A stretch of 8,995 bases of DNA from DATJHM01 sp035493895 (GTDB lineage Bacteria > Chloroflexota > Ktedonobacteria > Ktedonobacterales > Ktedonobacteraceae): NCBI GenBank assembly GCA_035493895.1, contig DATJHM010000264.1, positions 1-8,995 on the forward strand, read 5' to 3'. Shown in pieces: positions 1 to 5,973 of this stretch; position 1 is the stretch's first letter, and the number at the start of each line of letters is the position of its first letter. Below the pieces are notes generated by a model, which saw nothing but the letters and a program-made list of their open reading frames with translations, made no database searches and had not been told where the DNA came from. A program made the translations under genes and the position numbers.

Positions 1-1204
1 TGTGATCGACTTTTTCCACTGGACCCTGCAAGGCGATTGGCGCTTCGATCCCGTCGCCTGGCCTGATCCCGCTGCTATGGTGCAGGAGCTGGAGAGCATG
101 GGGGTCAAAGCGCTGGTCTCGGTCTGGCCCACGGTCAATCCATTGAGCGAAAACTATGACAAAATGCTCGAGCGTGGCCTGCTGCTCCGTACAGAGCGTG
201 GCATGCCTCATCTGATGAGCTTCCGCGATAACCGACCAGAGGGACCAGTCGCTGTGGCCTACTATGACTCCACAAATCCAGAGGCACGCGATTTCATCTG
301 GGAGCAGGTCTACGAGAACTATTTCAAGTACGGGATCAAATCCTGGTGGCTGGACGCCTGTGAGCCTGAAATGTTCCCCATGGATGCGGATAATCTGCGC
401 TTTCATATAGGCACGGGTGCGGCAGTCGCGAATGCCTATCCGCTCCTGCACGAGCGCGGTTTCTACGAGCACCAGATCCAGGCGGGTGAGAGTGAAGTGC
501 TAAATCTGTGCCGGTCCGGTTGGGCCGGGAGCCAGCGCTACGGATCTTTAATCTGGTCGGGAGATATTAATAGTACGTTTGAAACGTTGCAGATGCAGGT
601 GCGTGCTGGCCTGAATATGGCAATGAGCGGCATTCCCTGGTGGACGACGGACATTGGTGGCTTCTATGGGGCAAACATCGATTCGCCTTATTTCCGCGAA
701 CTGGTTGTACGCTGGTTCCAGTATGCCGTCTTCTGCCCGGTGTTCCGTCTGCATGGCTATCGTCTGGAATCGGAGAGCGCGGAGCAGATGCTGGTCTCGG
801 GCGCGTCAAACGAGGCGTGGTCGTTCGGCGATGAGGCGTACGAGATCATCAAAGATCTCCTCTTCTTGCGCGAGCGCCTGCGTCCCTATGTAGAAGCGCA
901 GATGCATATAGCGCACGAAAAAGGACTGCCACCCATGCGCCCGCTCTTCTTCGACTTCCCAGAGGACAAGAAAAGCGCTGAAATCGATGATCAGTTCTTA
1001 TTCGGACCGGATATCCTGGTTGCGCCAATCCTGGAAGAGGGTGCCCGTAGCCGTACCGTCTATCTCCCCTCTGGAACGACCTGGACCGATGCGTGGAGCG
1101 GCGAGAAGCTCGAAGGCGGACGCTCATTCGCAGTCGAAGCACCTCTAAACCGCATCCCCGTCTATCTGCGAGGAGACGCTAATCTGCCCATCAGAACCGC
1201 CTGA
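1..1204 (+). CDS. GH31 family glycoside hydrolase (alpha-xylosidase/alpha-glucosidase type), 5' partial
   Basis: This is the C-terminal ~400 residues of a retaining glycoside hydrolase of family 31, which releases alpha-linked xylose or glucose from the non-reducing end of oligosaccharides. The open frame is already inside the (beta/alpha)8 barrel at the first base; the GTG at position 2 reads as an internal Val, so the true start lies upstream. Counting from that codon, the segment WWLDACEPE carries the presumed nucleophile Asp118, and WSGD carries the presumed acid/base Asp188. PWWTTDIGGF (212-221) and the RLHG motif (His251) are further typical active-site segments. The last ~90 residues (FGPDILVAPI onward) form the usual beta-sandwich after the barrel. 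The LDACEPE form resembles alpha-xylosidase-type members, but substrate cannot be decided from this part alone. Family members are usually 650-800 residues, so roughly the N-terminal half is missing. No signal peptide can be judged. A strong terminator follows the stop codon. Confidence 0.93.
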   Translation, partial: VIDFFHWTLQGDWRFDPVAWPDPAAMVQELESMGVKALVSVWPTVNPLSENYDKMLERGLLLRTERGMPHLMSFRDNRPEGPVAVAYYDSTNPEARDFIWEQVYENYFKYGIKSWWLDACEPEMFPMDADNLRFHIGTGAAVANAYPLLHERGFYEHQIQAGESEVLNLCRSGWAGSQRYGSLIWSGDINSTFETLQMQVRAGLNMAMSGIPWWTTDIGGFYGANIDSPYFRELVVRWFQYAVFCPVFRLHGYRLESESAEQMLVSGASNEAWSFGDEAYEIIKDLLFLRERLRPYVEAQMHIAHEKGLPPMRPLFFDFPEDKKSAEIDDQFLFGPDILVAPILEEGARSRTVYLPSGTTWTDAWSGEKLEGGRSFAVEAPLNRIPVYLRGDANLPIRTA

Positions 1205-1260
1205 TTGTCTCGTCTCTCCGCGATTAGTGCGTCCCAAACCGTCGCAATAACAACCTGTCT

Positions 1261-1294
1261 GAGCAGCGTACACGTTCTGTACGCTGCTCTTTCT
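1261..1294 (+). terminator. Rho-independent terminator of the GH31 gene
   Basis: A perfect 12-bp stem (GAGCAGCGTACA at 1261-1272, TGTACGCTGCTC at 1278-1289) with the 5-nt loop CGTTC is followed by TTTCT and, ten bases on, another T run. It lies 57 bp after the GH31 stop codon in the expected orientation. Confidence 0.88.
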
Positions 1295-1338
1295 AGCATT
1301 TTTGGAGTTGAAGCCCATAAGTATTCAGTTTAAGCTCC

Positions 1339-1462
1339 GTAGACCAAGTAGAGGCACGGTGAAGTGAAACGGAACTGTGCCAGCGAACTCGCTCGACCCA
1401 GTAGACCAAGTAGAGGCACGGTGAAGTGAAACGGAACTGTGCCAGCGAACTCGCTCGACCCC
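1339..1462. repeat. 62-bp tandem duplication, two copies, hairpin-forming unit
   Basis: Two head-to-tail copies (1339-1400 and 1401-1462) match at 61 of 62 positions; only the last base differs (a versus c). Each unit contains GGCACGGT ... ACTGTGCC, which pairs as an 8-bp stem with one G-U wobble if transcribed, and then AGCGA/TCGCT, a second short inverted repeat. Because 62 is not a multiple of three, the unit cannot encode a repeated peptide, and the minus-strand open frames across it are unlikely to be genes. The near identity points to a recent duplication or active homogenisation. It could be a two-copy remnant of an interspersed intergenic repeat family, which cannot be tested within this window. 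Confidence 0.9.
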
Positions 1463-1744
1463 TCTCGCCCTTGAGAGGAGAGCAAGAAATTTTGCTTCTC
1501 ATCCTCCCCCTTTTTTCGATATTGGTTGATAATCATCATTTTCCCTCTGCAACCCTTCCGCTTTTTGTCACAACTACCGTATTTTAATAATGAGGGGAAC
1601 TATTGAACGCTTCAGAAATCTCTGATCCGGTCGATAACGAAAGTAAGGACATAAATCTGAGCGATATTGTTTCCTGAACGTTCGCCATCTCATTGTCAGA
1701 TAGGATATTGCTTCTCGTTTGGTGAGTCAGATGGGCTGTCATAA

Positions 1745-1768
1745 GTGTAGGATGTGTAGGATATGTAG
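1745..1768 (+). repeat. 9-bp microtandem, about 2.7 copies
   Basis: GTGTAGGAT occurs twice in tandem (1745-1753, 1754-1762) and is followed by the partial copy ATGTAG. It lies 64-87 bp upstream of the chosen start of the next gene, so it could be in its promoter or leader, or be simple slippage. Confidence 0.6.
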
Positions 1769-1816
1769 CATTTTTTGTGAGCTATCTAAATAGTTATTGA
1801 AATGAAAAATAGGTGG

Positions 1817-1822
1817 AAAGGG
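1817..1822 (+). promoter_or_regulatory. Ribosome binding site that favours the ATG at 1832
   Basis: AAAGGG lies 9 nt before the ATG at 1832. The in-frame ATG at 1802 has only AT-rich sequence with no purine-rich site before it, so the downstream start is preferred. Confidence 0.5.
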
Positions 1823-1831
1823 AATCCTGGG

Positions 1832-2989
1832 ATGGATGCACGTTATCTCGCAGCAAAACTCTCTAAAGAACAATGCCTGACTTTTCTGGACTCAGGCCTC
1901 GCGAAAAATATCGCCCCGAAAAAGGCTCAACTGATAGAATCGCTCCTGGAGCGTATCACGCAGGACAGTTCAGAGATGGATCGTTTGCTTGCTATGTTCC
2001 CCTATGAACTGGCTGTAGATCCAGTGGAACTGGCTACATTACTCTCTTGCTCCCGTAGCGAACGTCAACGCTGGGTCAAAGAGGAGCGTATTCCTGTACT
2101 GGAATATCGTTCGTTTCGTGTTGCTGGTCGTGATCAGTTGTTCCCTGTCTTTGATCGCAGGCTGGTTCTGGCTATCCCGCTGGAGGAGGTAGCGCTCTGG
2201 CGCAAAACGCACCTTGCTGAGATGAAAGAACGGAGACTGGTAGGCGCTCAGAGGGCTGCTGTGAACAGGAAGAGCCATACGCAGGCCCGTCAGCATTTTA
2301 TGCAATCCTGGCTGGCAACTGTCCAGGCATGGCAGCAGATCGCTCCCCCTGAACTGGTGGCTCTGCTTCAGCTCTGTTACTGGACAGTTCTGGCATCTCG
2401 TTGGGCGAAGGAGAATCAGTTAAAAGCGCTTCGGAGCAGGAAGTTGAGCTCTGTCTACCAGGCTCGCAAAGAGAGTTGGTATGCGCGAAAAAATGAAGCG
2501 ATGCGTTTACTGGCGGGAACGTCCTACGCTCATCTCTCATTTTATCGTCCGCCTGATCCCGATAAGCGCCATCTCTGGTTGTGCGATGAGCATTATGAAG
2601 AGAAGTGCGAGTTTTATCATGAAAGCGTCTGGGATTTTTTCGCGTTGCACGCTGCCGAGGTGAGAAGTTGTCCTCGCTGTTCTCTGGATGAGGAGCAAGA
2701 TTACTATTCCCTCTATTATTTAGAGGTGAAGCCGGAGCTGTTCCCTGATCTGCACTTCTCTTTTCATATGCCATTTCCTGTGGGCAAAGCGTTCTTTCCT
2801 GCGCCAGAGACGTTGCCAAATGTACAGCATGTTGAGCAAGATGGCCTTTTCCGCTTTGGTCGTTCGCTTGTAGATGAGGAGAGGACTCTGCATCGCGAAA
2901 ATGATGTACTGGCCTGTTTTGAGCAAGCACTCCAATCTGCAAAAAATTGCTATCAGGTCTTTGTGCACGCGGAAGTAGCAGGCCGATGA
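1832..2989 (+). CDS. Unknown protein with SAP-like N-terminus, HTH-like segment and Cys/His cluster
   Basis: I do not recognise a named family for this 385-residue soluble protein. Residues ~5-42 (LAAKLSKEQ...KKAQLIESLLERI) have the look of a SAP helix-extended-helix DNA-binding motif. Residues ~60-125 (DPVELATLLSCSRSERQRWVKEERIPVL, then a basic beta-like stretch and LEEVALWR) resemble a MerR/excisionase-type helix-turn-helix with wing. Residues ~125-225 are helical and rich in Arg, Lys and Gln. A possible zinc site follows: Cys251-x2-His254-x4-Cys259-x3-His263, then CPRC at Cys280/Cys283. The C-terminal ~100 residues look mixed alpha/beta. There is no signal peptide or membrane segment. The start at 1832 is chosen for its ribosome binding site; ATG 1802 would add 10 residues. 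Its only close neighbour is a convergent membrane acyltransferase, so context gives no function. DNA binding is inference from pattern only. That the frame is coding is well supported by its length and by ordinary protein-like composition. Confidence 0.8.
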   Translation: MDARYLAAKLSKEQCLTFLDSGLAKNIAPKKAQLIESLLERITQDSSEMDRLLAMFPYELAVDPVELATLLSCSRSERQRWVKEERIPVLEYRSFRVAGRDQLFPVFDRRLVLAIPLEEVALWRKTHLAEMKERRLVGAQRAAVNRKSHTQARQHFMQSWLATVQAWQQIAPPELVALLQLCYWTVLASRWAKENQLKALRSRKLSSVYQARKESWYARKNEAMRLLAGTSYAHLSFYRPPDPDKRHLWLCDEHYEEKCEFYHESVWDFFALHAAEVRSCPRCSLDEEQDYYSLYYLEVKPELFPDLHFSFHMPFPVGKAFFPAPETLPNVQHVEQDGLFRFGRSLVDEERTLHRENDVLACFEQALQSAKNCYQVFVHAEVAGR

Positions 2990-3075
2990 TCATCTGTTCC
3001 TTTGATATCGTTTGTCGTACCTGCGCAGCCTCTCTTCTCAGCATCGTAGCTGGCGAGAGGGTCTGAAGCGACTGC

Positions 3076-3111
3076 CATAGACAGAGATGGATGTAGTTGT
3101 CTCTGTCTATG
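3076..3111. terminator. Hairpin between convergent genes, possible bidirectional terminator
   Basis: A perfect 12-bp inverted repeat (CATAGACAGAGA at 3076-3087, TCTCTGTCTATG at 3100-3111) with a 12-nt loop sits in the 134-bp gap between two convergent stop codons. Neither strand has a good T tract after it, so it is not a canonical intrinsic terminator. It may instead stop or protect 3' ends of both transcripts. A weaker CCTCTC/GAGAGG stem lies upstream at about 3029-3060. Confidence 0.55.
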
Positions 3112-3123
3112 ACTGGTAGCCGC

Positions 3124-4584
3124 TTAGTGAAGTGGTTCTCCTGCTTGTTGAGGAACCAGTGTGGCAGGAGGGGTGTTCTGAGGCGCTTGATTGTTATTGT
3201 GAGAGACATTGTCTGCCTCAGTAACACTACGTGTACTGCCCTTTCCGCGAAATCGCTCCGCAAGTTGCATGAACGGTTTCTCGATAGCAATGAAGAGTAG
3301 GAACATACATGGCAGGATAAAAACAAAAAGCCATATCCAGTAAAAGCTGTACAGCAGTTTATGTGTCCAACCGGCGTAGTAGAGATGCTGAATCAAAATG
3401 TGGGAGAGTGTGACGAGCAGTAAAAGGTGCCACATATAGAGCCCAAAGGAGAGCTGACCAATCCAGCGTAACTGTCGCCATTCAAAGACTCTCTTTAGCA
3501 TGGCTGGACCGAGCAGGATACCAAAAACGCAGAGCCCAAAACCAATCGAGAAGCCAAGTTCACTGAAGGAGTTATAGTATTGCAACACATGATCCAGGAT
3601 CAGCCAGGTATGTGGAACGCGTTGATCGTACTTCCAGAGATACAGGATATAGAGCCAGACCAACCCTCCCAAAAAGATCCAGGGGCTGAGCTTTTTTATC
3701 CGCACATCCAGACTGCTCCCTGCTGGATAGGAGCGTATGAGCAGATAGGCACTACTGACGAGCATACCGATAGCGAAATCTTCCAGGAACTTTCCATGCA
3801 GGCCACTGGTTGGAATGCCATAGAAAAAAAACAGAAAGACTTTGAGCACTACCGGGGGCAGATGGAAAGTGGTTTGCGGATGAGCAGTGACATAGAGGCC
3901 GATGTAGCGTGTGAGCAGACCCCAGGCAATGATGGCTAACAAACAAATTGCTAATGAGGAGACGCGCCATGCCTGTCCCCCACGACGTACGATCAGGCGC
4001 ATCCCATATGCCATAAGTGGCAATAGGAGATAGAATTGCCATTCGACGGCTAATGTCCAGAACGGCCCATTAACTTGCTTAAATGTTGACGCTGAAGAGT
4101 CCATAAAAAGTGTCAGAAAGAGAAAGAGTTGTTTCAGATGGTCAGGGTGCAGATATTCGGGATGAGAGAAGATGATCATCAAAAAGAGTGTTACATAATA
4201 TGCTGGCAAAATGCGTAGCGCCCGCCGCAGATAGAACTGGCGGAGGGAAGGCCAGGGAGCATCAAAGAGAAAAGCTTTTGCATATGGGAGGAAGAGCAAG
4301 AAACCGGAAAGTACAAAAAAGAGCGTGACACCTGTATCGCCTGCAAATGCGAGCGCGTCAAGAAAGGCCGGTACATGTTTGGGATACCACAATGGAATAT
4401 CATTTGTTGTAATGAGAGAAAGATGGTATGCAGCAACAATCAGACAGGCGATAGCACGTACGCCATCAAGAGAAGCAATAGTACTCTTCTGCTTCTTTCC
4501 TTCAAACGTGAGGGTGAGCCACTGAGTGATAGCAGACCAAAAGCGCGTTGCCCTTCCGTTGTGAGCAGATTGGATCAAAATCAT
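3124..4584 (-). CDS. Membrane acyltransferase, Acyltransferase-3 (OafA/NodX-like) family
   Basis: This is a 486-residue integral membrane O-acyltransferase, a family that moves acetyl or other acyl groups onto extracellular sugars, lipids or antibiotics. The N-terminal signature is clear: SLDGVRAIACLIVAAYHLS contains the family's Arg-x10-His motif (Arg43, His54). It is followed by GDTGVTLFFVLSGFLLFLPYA (82-102), RRALRILPAYYV (120-131), and the NGPFWTLAVEWQFYLL segment (172-187) with Glu181. About ten hydrophobic helices span residues 40-435, ending in IEKPF. The C-terminal ~45 residues are polar, rich in Asn, Gln and Pro, and probably cytoplasmic. There is no sugar or polyketide gene nearby, so the acceptor is unknown. 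ATG 4584 directly abuts AAAGGA, which is too close for a ribosome binding site. TTG at codon 3 (4578) would have a 6-nt spacing and is an equally plausible start. The gene is divergent from the acidic-protein operon and convergent with the unknown gene at 1832-2989. Confidence 0.92.
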   Translation of the reverse strand: MILIQSAHNGRATRFWSAITQWLTLTFEGKKQKSTIASLDGVRAIACLIVAAYHLSLITTNDIPLWYPKHVPAFLDALAFAGDTGVTLFFVLSGFLLFLPYAKAFLFDAPWPSLRQFYLRRALRILPAYYVTLFLMIIFSHPEYLHPDHLKQLFLFLTLFMDSSASTFKQVNGPFWTLAVEWQFYLLLPLMAYGMRLIVRRGGQAWRVSSLAICLLAIIAWGLLTRYIGLYVTAHPQTTFHLPPVVLKVFLFFFYGIPTSGLHGKFLEDFAIGMLVSSAYLLIRSYPAGSSLDVRIKKLSPWIFLGGLVWLYILYLWKYDQRVPHTWLILDHVLQYYNSFSELGFSIGFGLCVFGILLGPAMLKRVFEWRQLRWIGQLSFGLYMWHLLLLVTLSHILIQHLYYAGWTHKLLYSFYWIWLFVFILPCMFLLFIAIEKPFMQLAERFRGKGSTRSVTEADNVSHNNNQAPQNTPPATLVPQQAGEPLH

Positions 4585-4605
4585 TCCTTTCGTTCTATCG
4601 TGCTT

Positions 4606-4632
4606 GGTATTGTTTGCACAAACGGTATTGTT
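4606..4632. promoter_or_regulatory. Candidate operator: 9-9-9 direct repeat around a palindrome
   Basis: GGTATTGTT occurs at 4606-4614 and 4624-4632. The sequence between them completes the palindrome GTTTG-CA-CAAAC (4612-4623). It lies 22-48 bp upstream of the acyltransferase ATG, next to a TATAAA box on that strand, a position that suits a repressor site or a leader element. A third partial copy, GGTATTGT, occurs at 4884-4891. Confidence 0.35.
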
Positions 4633-4755
4633 ATTTATAACGGATTAGACCAGCTGTAGGGATCACATTCCTTGTCTTGCCCATAGTTTTACCTATTTCA
4701 TTGGTACATGCAGGGTAGAAGAAGGGCAGGAACGAAGAGCGTAAACTTATCGCTG

Positions 4756-4770
4756 TAGTTGTATCAACTA
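4756..4770. promoter_or_regulatory. Candidate operator palindrome TAGTTG-TAT-CAACTA
   Basis: This is a perfect 6-3-6 inverted repeat in otherwise unstructured AT-rich DNA. It lies just upstream of a TATGAT box (4784-4789) on the plus strand, so a dimeric regulator bound here would cover the -35 region of such a promoter. The shape fits many MarR/TetR-type operators, but no regulator gene is in the window. Confidence 0.35.
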
Positions 4771-4921
4771 ATACCCCTTGTGATATGATGGTGTGGTACA
4801 CGCTGATCCCGACTCTCTTGAGCTTCCTGGTCTTTTTTGAACTCAAGCAGTCCCGATTTCATTGATACGAGCAGGAATAATTTGGTATTGTATCATCGTA
4901 ATTTATTTTTATCTCTTCATA

Positions 4922-4950
4922 TTGAACACGTGTCACAATTTCATAATGAT
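4922..4950 (+). promoter_or_regulatory. Weak sigma70-like promoter candidate for the acidic-protein operon
   Basis: TTGAAC (4922-4927) is separated by 17 bp from AATGAT (4945-4950), each matching the consensus at 4 of 6 positions. It would give a leader of about 150 nt before the ATG at 5107. The alternative box TATGAT at 4784-4789 would give a leader of about 310 nt. Confidence 0.25.
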
Positions 4951-5106
4951 GACTATTGGAGAGAAAGCTATGTATTGTCCTGCGAAAGATATTTGAGTAT
5001 TTTTTTTTATGCGAGATGCGCAGAAATAGATAGGAAAGGGAGAGTTTATAGCGCATCGGCGAGATATTGAAGTTGCTGCGCTCTATCTCTTCTTGAGGAG
5101 GATGTC

Positions 5107-5934
5107 ATGGAAATTTCGTTGCGGCTAGATACTCTAGGTATGGTGGAGCTGCGGTATCTGCGTGGTCGAGACCGCTACCGGGAGTGGCCTCAATTTCAGT
5201 TACTGGCTGCATCGAGGCAGGCCCGTGTGATGGCCTATTTGAACCATGAAGTTGCGGAGCAGTTGCATCAGCAGATTTTGATGGTAGAGGCGGCTGTAGG
5301 CCTGGATGCAGAAGATGAAGAGGAGGAGGATGGTGCGCTAGAGAAAGCACTGAACGGCGATGAATTGGAGAATGAAGCGGGCGAGAAAACGACGGAACGC
5401 GAGAGTAGTTCCTTTTCTCCCGCCTTTGCTCAGGCTTTGAAGCAGTTGAACGAACTCGCTCGTCAACGCTTGCCAGATGCAAATGCTCCGAGCAATCAAA
5501 ATACCGGCGATCTCAATGCGGAGGACGATGTTGAGGGGGAAGATGATGCTCTGGAACAATTGCAGGACGCATTTGTCCAGATGATGGAAGTGGTGCGCGA
5601 ACTTGCTGAGGAAATGTCTACTGATGCACTCAAATTAACATCGCGGTTCAAATGTGCTCGCACCAATATTGAATTTATTCCCCGCGCTGAAGCGGTCGAG
5701 GAAGATGACGAGGATGAAGAGGAAACGCAGGTGCTAGAAATGGCGACTGAAGATGGCATTTTAGATATTGAGGTTGAACTCGTCATGGTTCTCCAGCTTT
5801 TCGAAGAGGGGCGTGCCAGGGCCGATGATCTGCCCGCTGTTGAATTACAACTGGATGTTGATGATTTTGAACGCTTGCATGAAACGCTCGATCTGGCTCT
5901 TGAGCGCGAACGTCGCAGTCGTCGCAGGCGCTAA
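5107..5934 (+). CDS. Unknown highly acidic protein, first gene of a probable operon with the S9 peptidase
   Basis: I do not recognise this 275-residue protein. The start is firm: GAGGAGG (5095-5101) sits 5 nt before the ATG. Residues 1-65 look like a small folded domain (MEISLRLDTLGMVELRYLRGRDRYREWPQFQLL, then a helix). Acidic linkers follow: EDEEEEDG at 69-76, EDDVEGEDD at 139-147 and EEDDEDEEE at 198-206. Between them are predicted helices (about 103-122 and 148-172). The last section (209-266) has repeated hydrophobic-acidic pattern, and the tail is strongly basic (RERRSRRRR, 267-275). There is no signal peptide, membrane span or metal motif, and only one Cys (183). The strong acidity suggests a cytoplasmic adaptor or chaperone-like partner, or a nucleic-acid mimic, but none of these is shown. 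Only 39 bp with no terminator separate it from the S9 peptidase, so the two are probably co-transcribed and may act together. Confidence 0.82.
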   Translation: MEISLRLDTLGMVELRYLRGRDRYREWPQFQLLAASRQARVMAYLNHEVAEQLHQQILMVEAAVGLDAEDEEEEDGALEKALNGDELENEAGEKTTERESSSFSPAFAQALKQLNELARQRLPDANAPSNQNTGDLNAEDDVEGEDDALEQLQDAFVQMMEVVRELAEEMSTDALKLTSRFKCARTNIEFIPRAEAVEEDDEDEEETQVLEMATEDGILDIEVELVMVLQLFEEGRARADDLPAVELQLDVDDFERLHETLDLALERERRSRRRR

Positions 5935-5957
5935 TCTGTATCCTTGCCGTTTTTTAT

Positions 5958-5965
5958 GAGAGGGA
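5958..5965 (+). promoter_or_regulatory. Ribosome binding site deciding the S9 peptidase start
   Basis: GAGAGGGA lies 8 nt before the ATG at 5974. It overlaps the alternative in-frame ATG at 5956, which along with TTG 5944 has only a T-rich stretch upstream, so 5974 is preferred. Confidence 0.6.
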
Positions 5966-5973
5966 TATTGTTG

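Larger units (their letters stand above)
1205..1831. other. Long intergenic region with terminator, tandem repeat and AT-rich leader
   Basis: No convincing gene is present here. In order it holds the GH31 terminator (1261-1294), a 62-bp tandem duplication (1339-1462), and a patch of overlapping small inverted repeats. The patch includes CCTCTC/GAGAGG at 1461-1478 and an imperfect stem around 1474-1506 followed by CCCCC and T6 (1511-1516), which could act as a second weak terminator. AT-richer sequence then leads to the next gene. A TTGTCA at 1565-1570 followed by TAATAAT at 1585-1591 is the best promoter-like pair, but its spacing of 14-15 bp is too short to trust. A short tandem repeat lies at 1745-1768. 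Confidence 0.6.
4585..5106. other. AT-rich divergent intergenic region, 522 bp
   Basis: It separates the divergent acyltransferase and acidic-protein genes and should hold both promoters. Small open frames on both strands here start at weak codons, lack ribosome binding sites and have no recognisable protein character, so I do not call them. Visible elements are a 9-bp direct repeat (4606-4632), a 15-nt palindrome (4756-4770), a TATGAT box at 4784-4789, a CTTGAG/CTCAAG stem around a T6 run (4817-4847), and a TGATAC/GTATCA inverted repeat (4863-4895). For the minus-strand gene the best -10-like box is TATAAA (complement of 4634-4639), with no good -35 upstream. Confidence 0.6.

Noticed and set aside
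1339..1462. The tandem units as a CRISPR array
   Set aside because: There are only two units, directly abutting, with no spacers of differing sequence and no cas genes nearby.
1293..1539. Two minus-strand frames of about 69 residues across the 62-bp repeats
   Set aside because: They arise from the tandem duplication read in different phases, and the encoded segments are not conserved in frame between copies. No domain is visible.
2298..3326. A 342-residue open frame on the minus strand, antisense to the unknown gene
   Set aside because: It overlaps the plus-strand gene over most of its length and the acyltransferase gene at its start. Its composition (many Arg, Ser, His, Pro) is that of an antisense shadow, and it has no recognisable domain.
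4631..4846. Small minus-strand open frame of 71 codons in the divergent gap
   Set aside because: It has no ribosome binding site or recognisable domain, and would overlap the acyltransferase promoter region.
4837..5070. Small plus-strand open frame of 77 codons upstream of the acidic protein
   Set aside because: It begins with TTG without a ribosome binding site, lies in AT-rich DNA and has no protein-like pattern.
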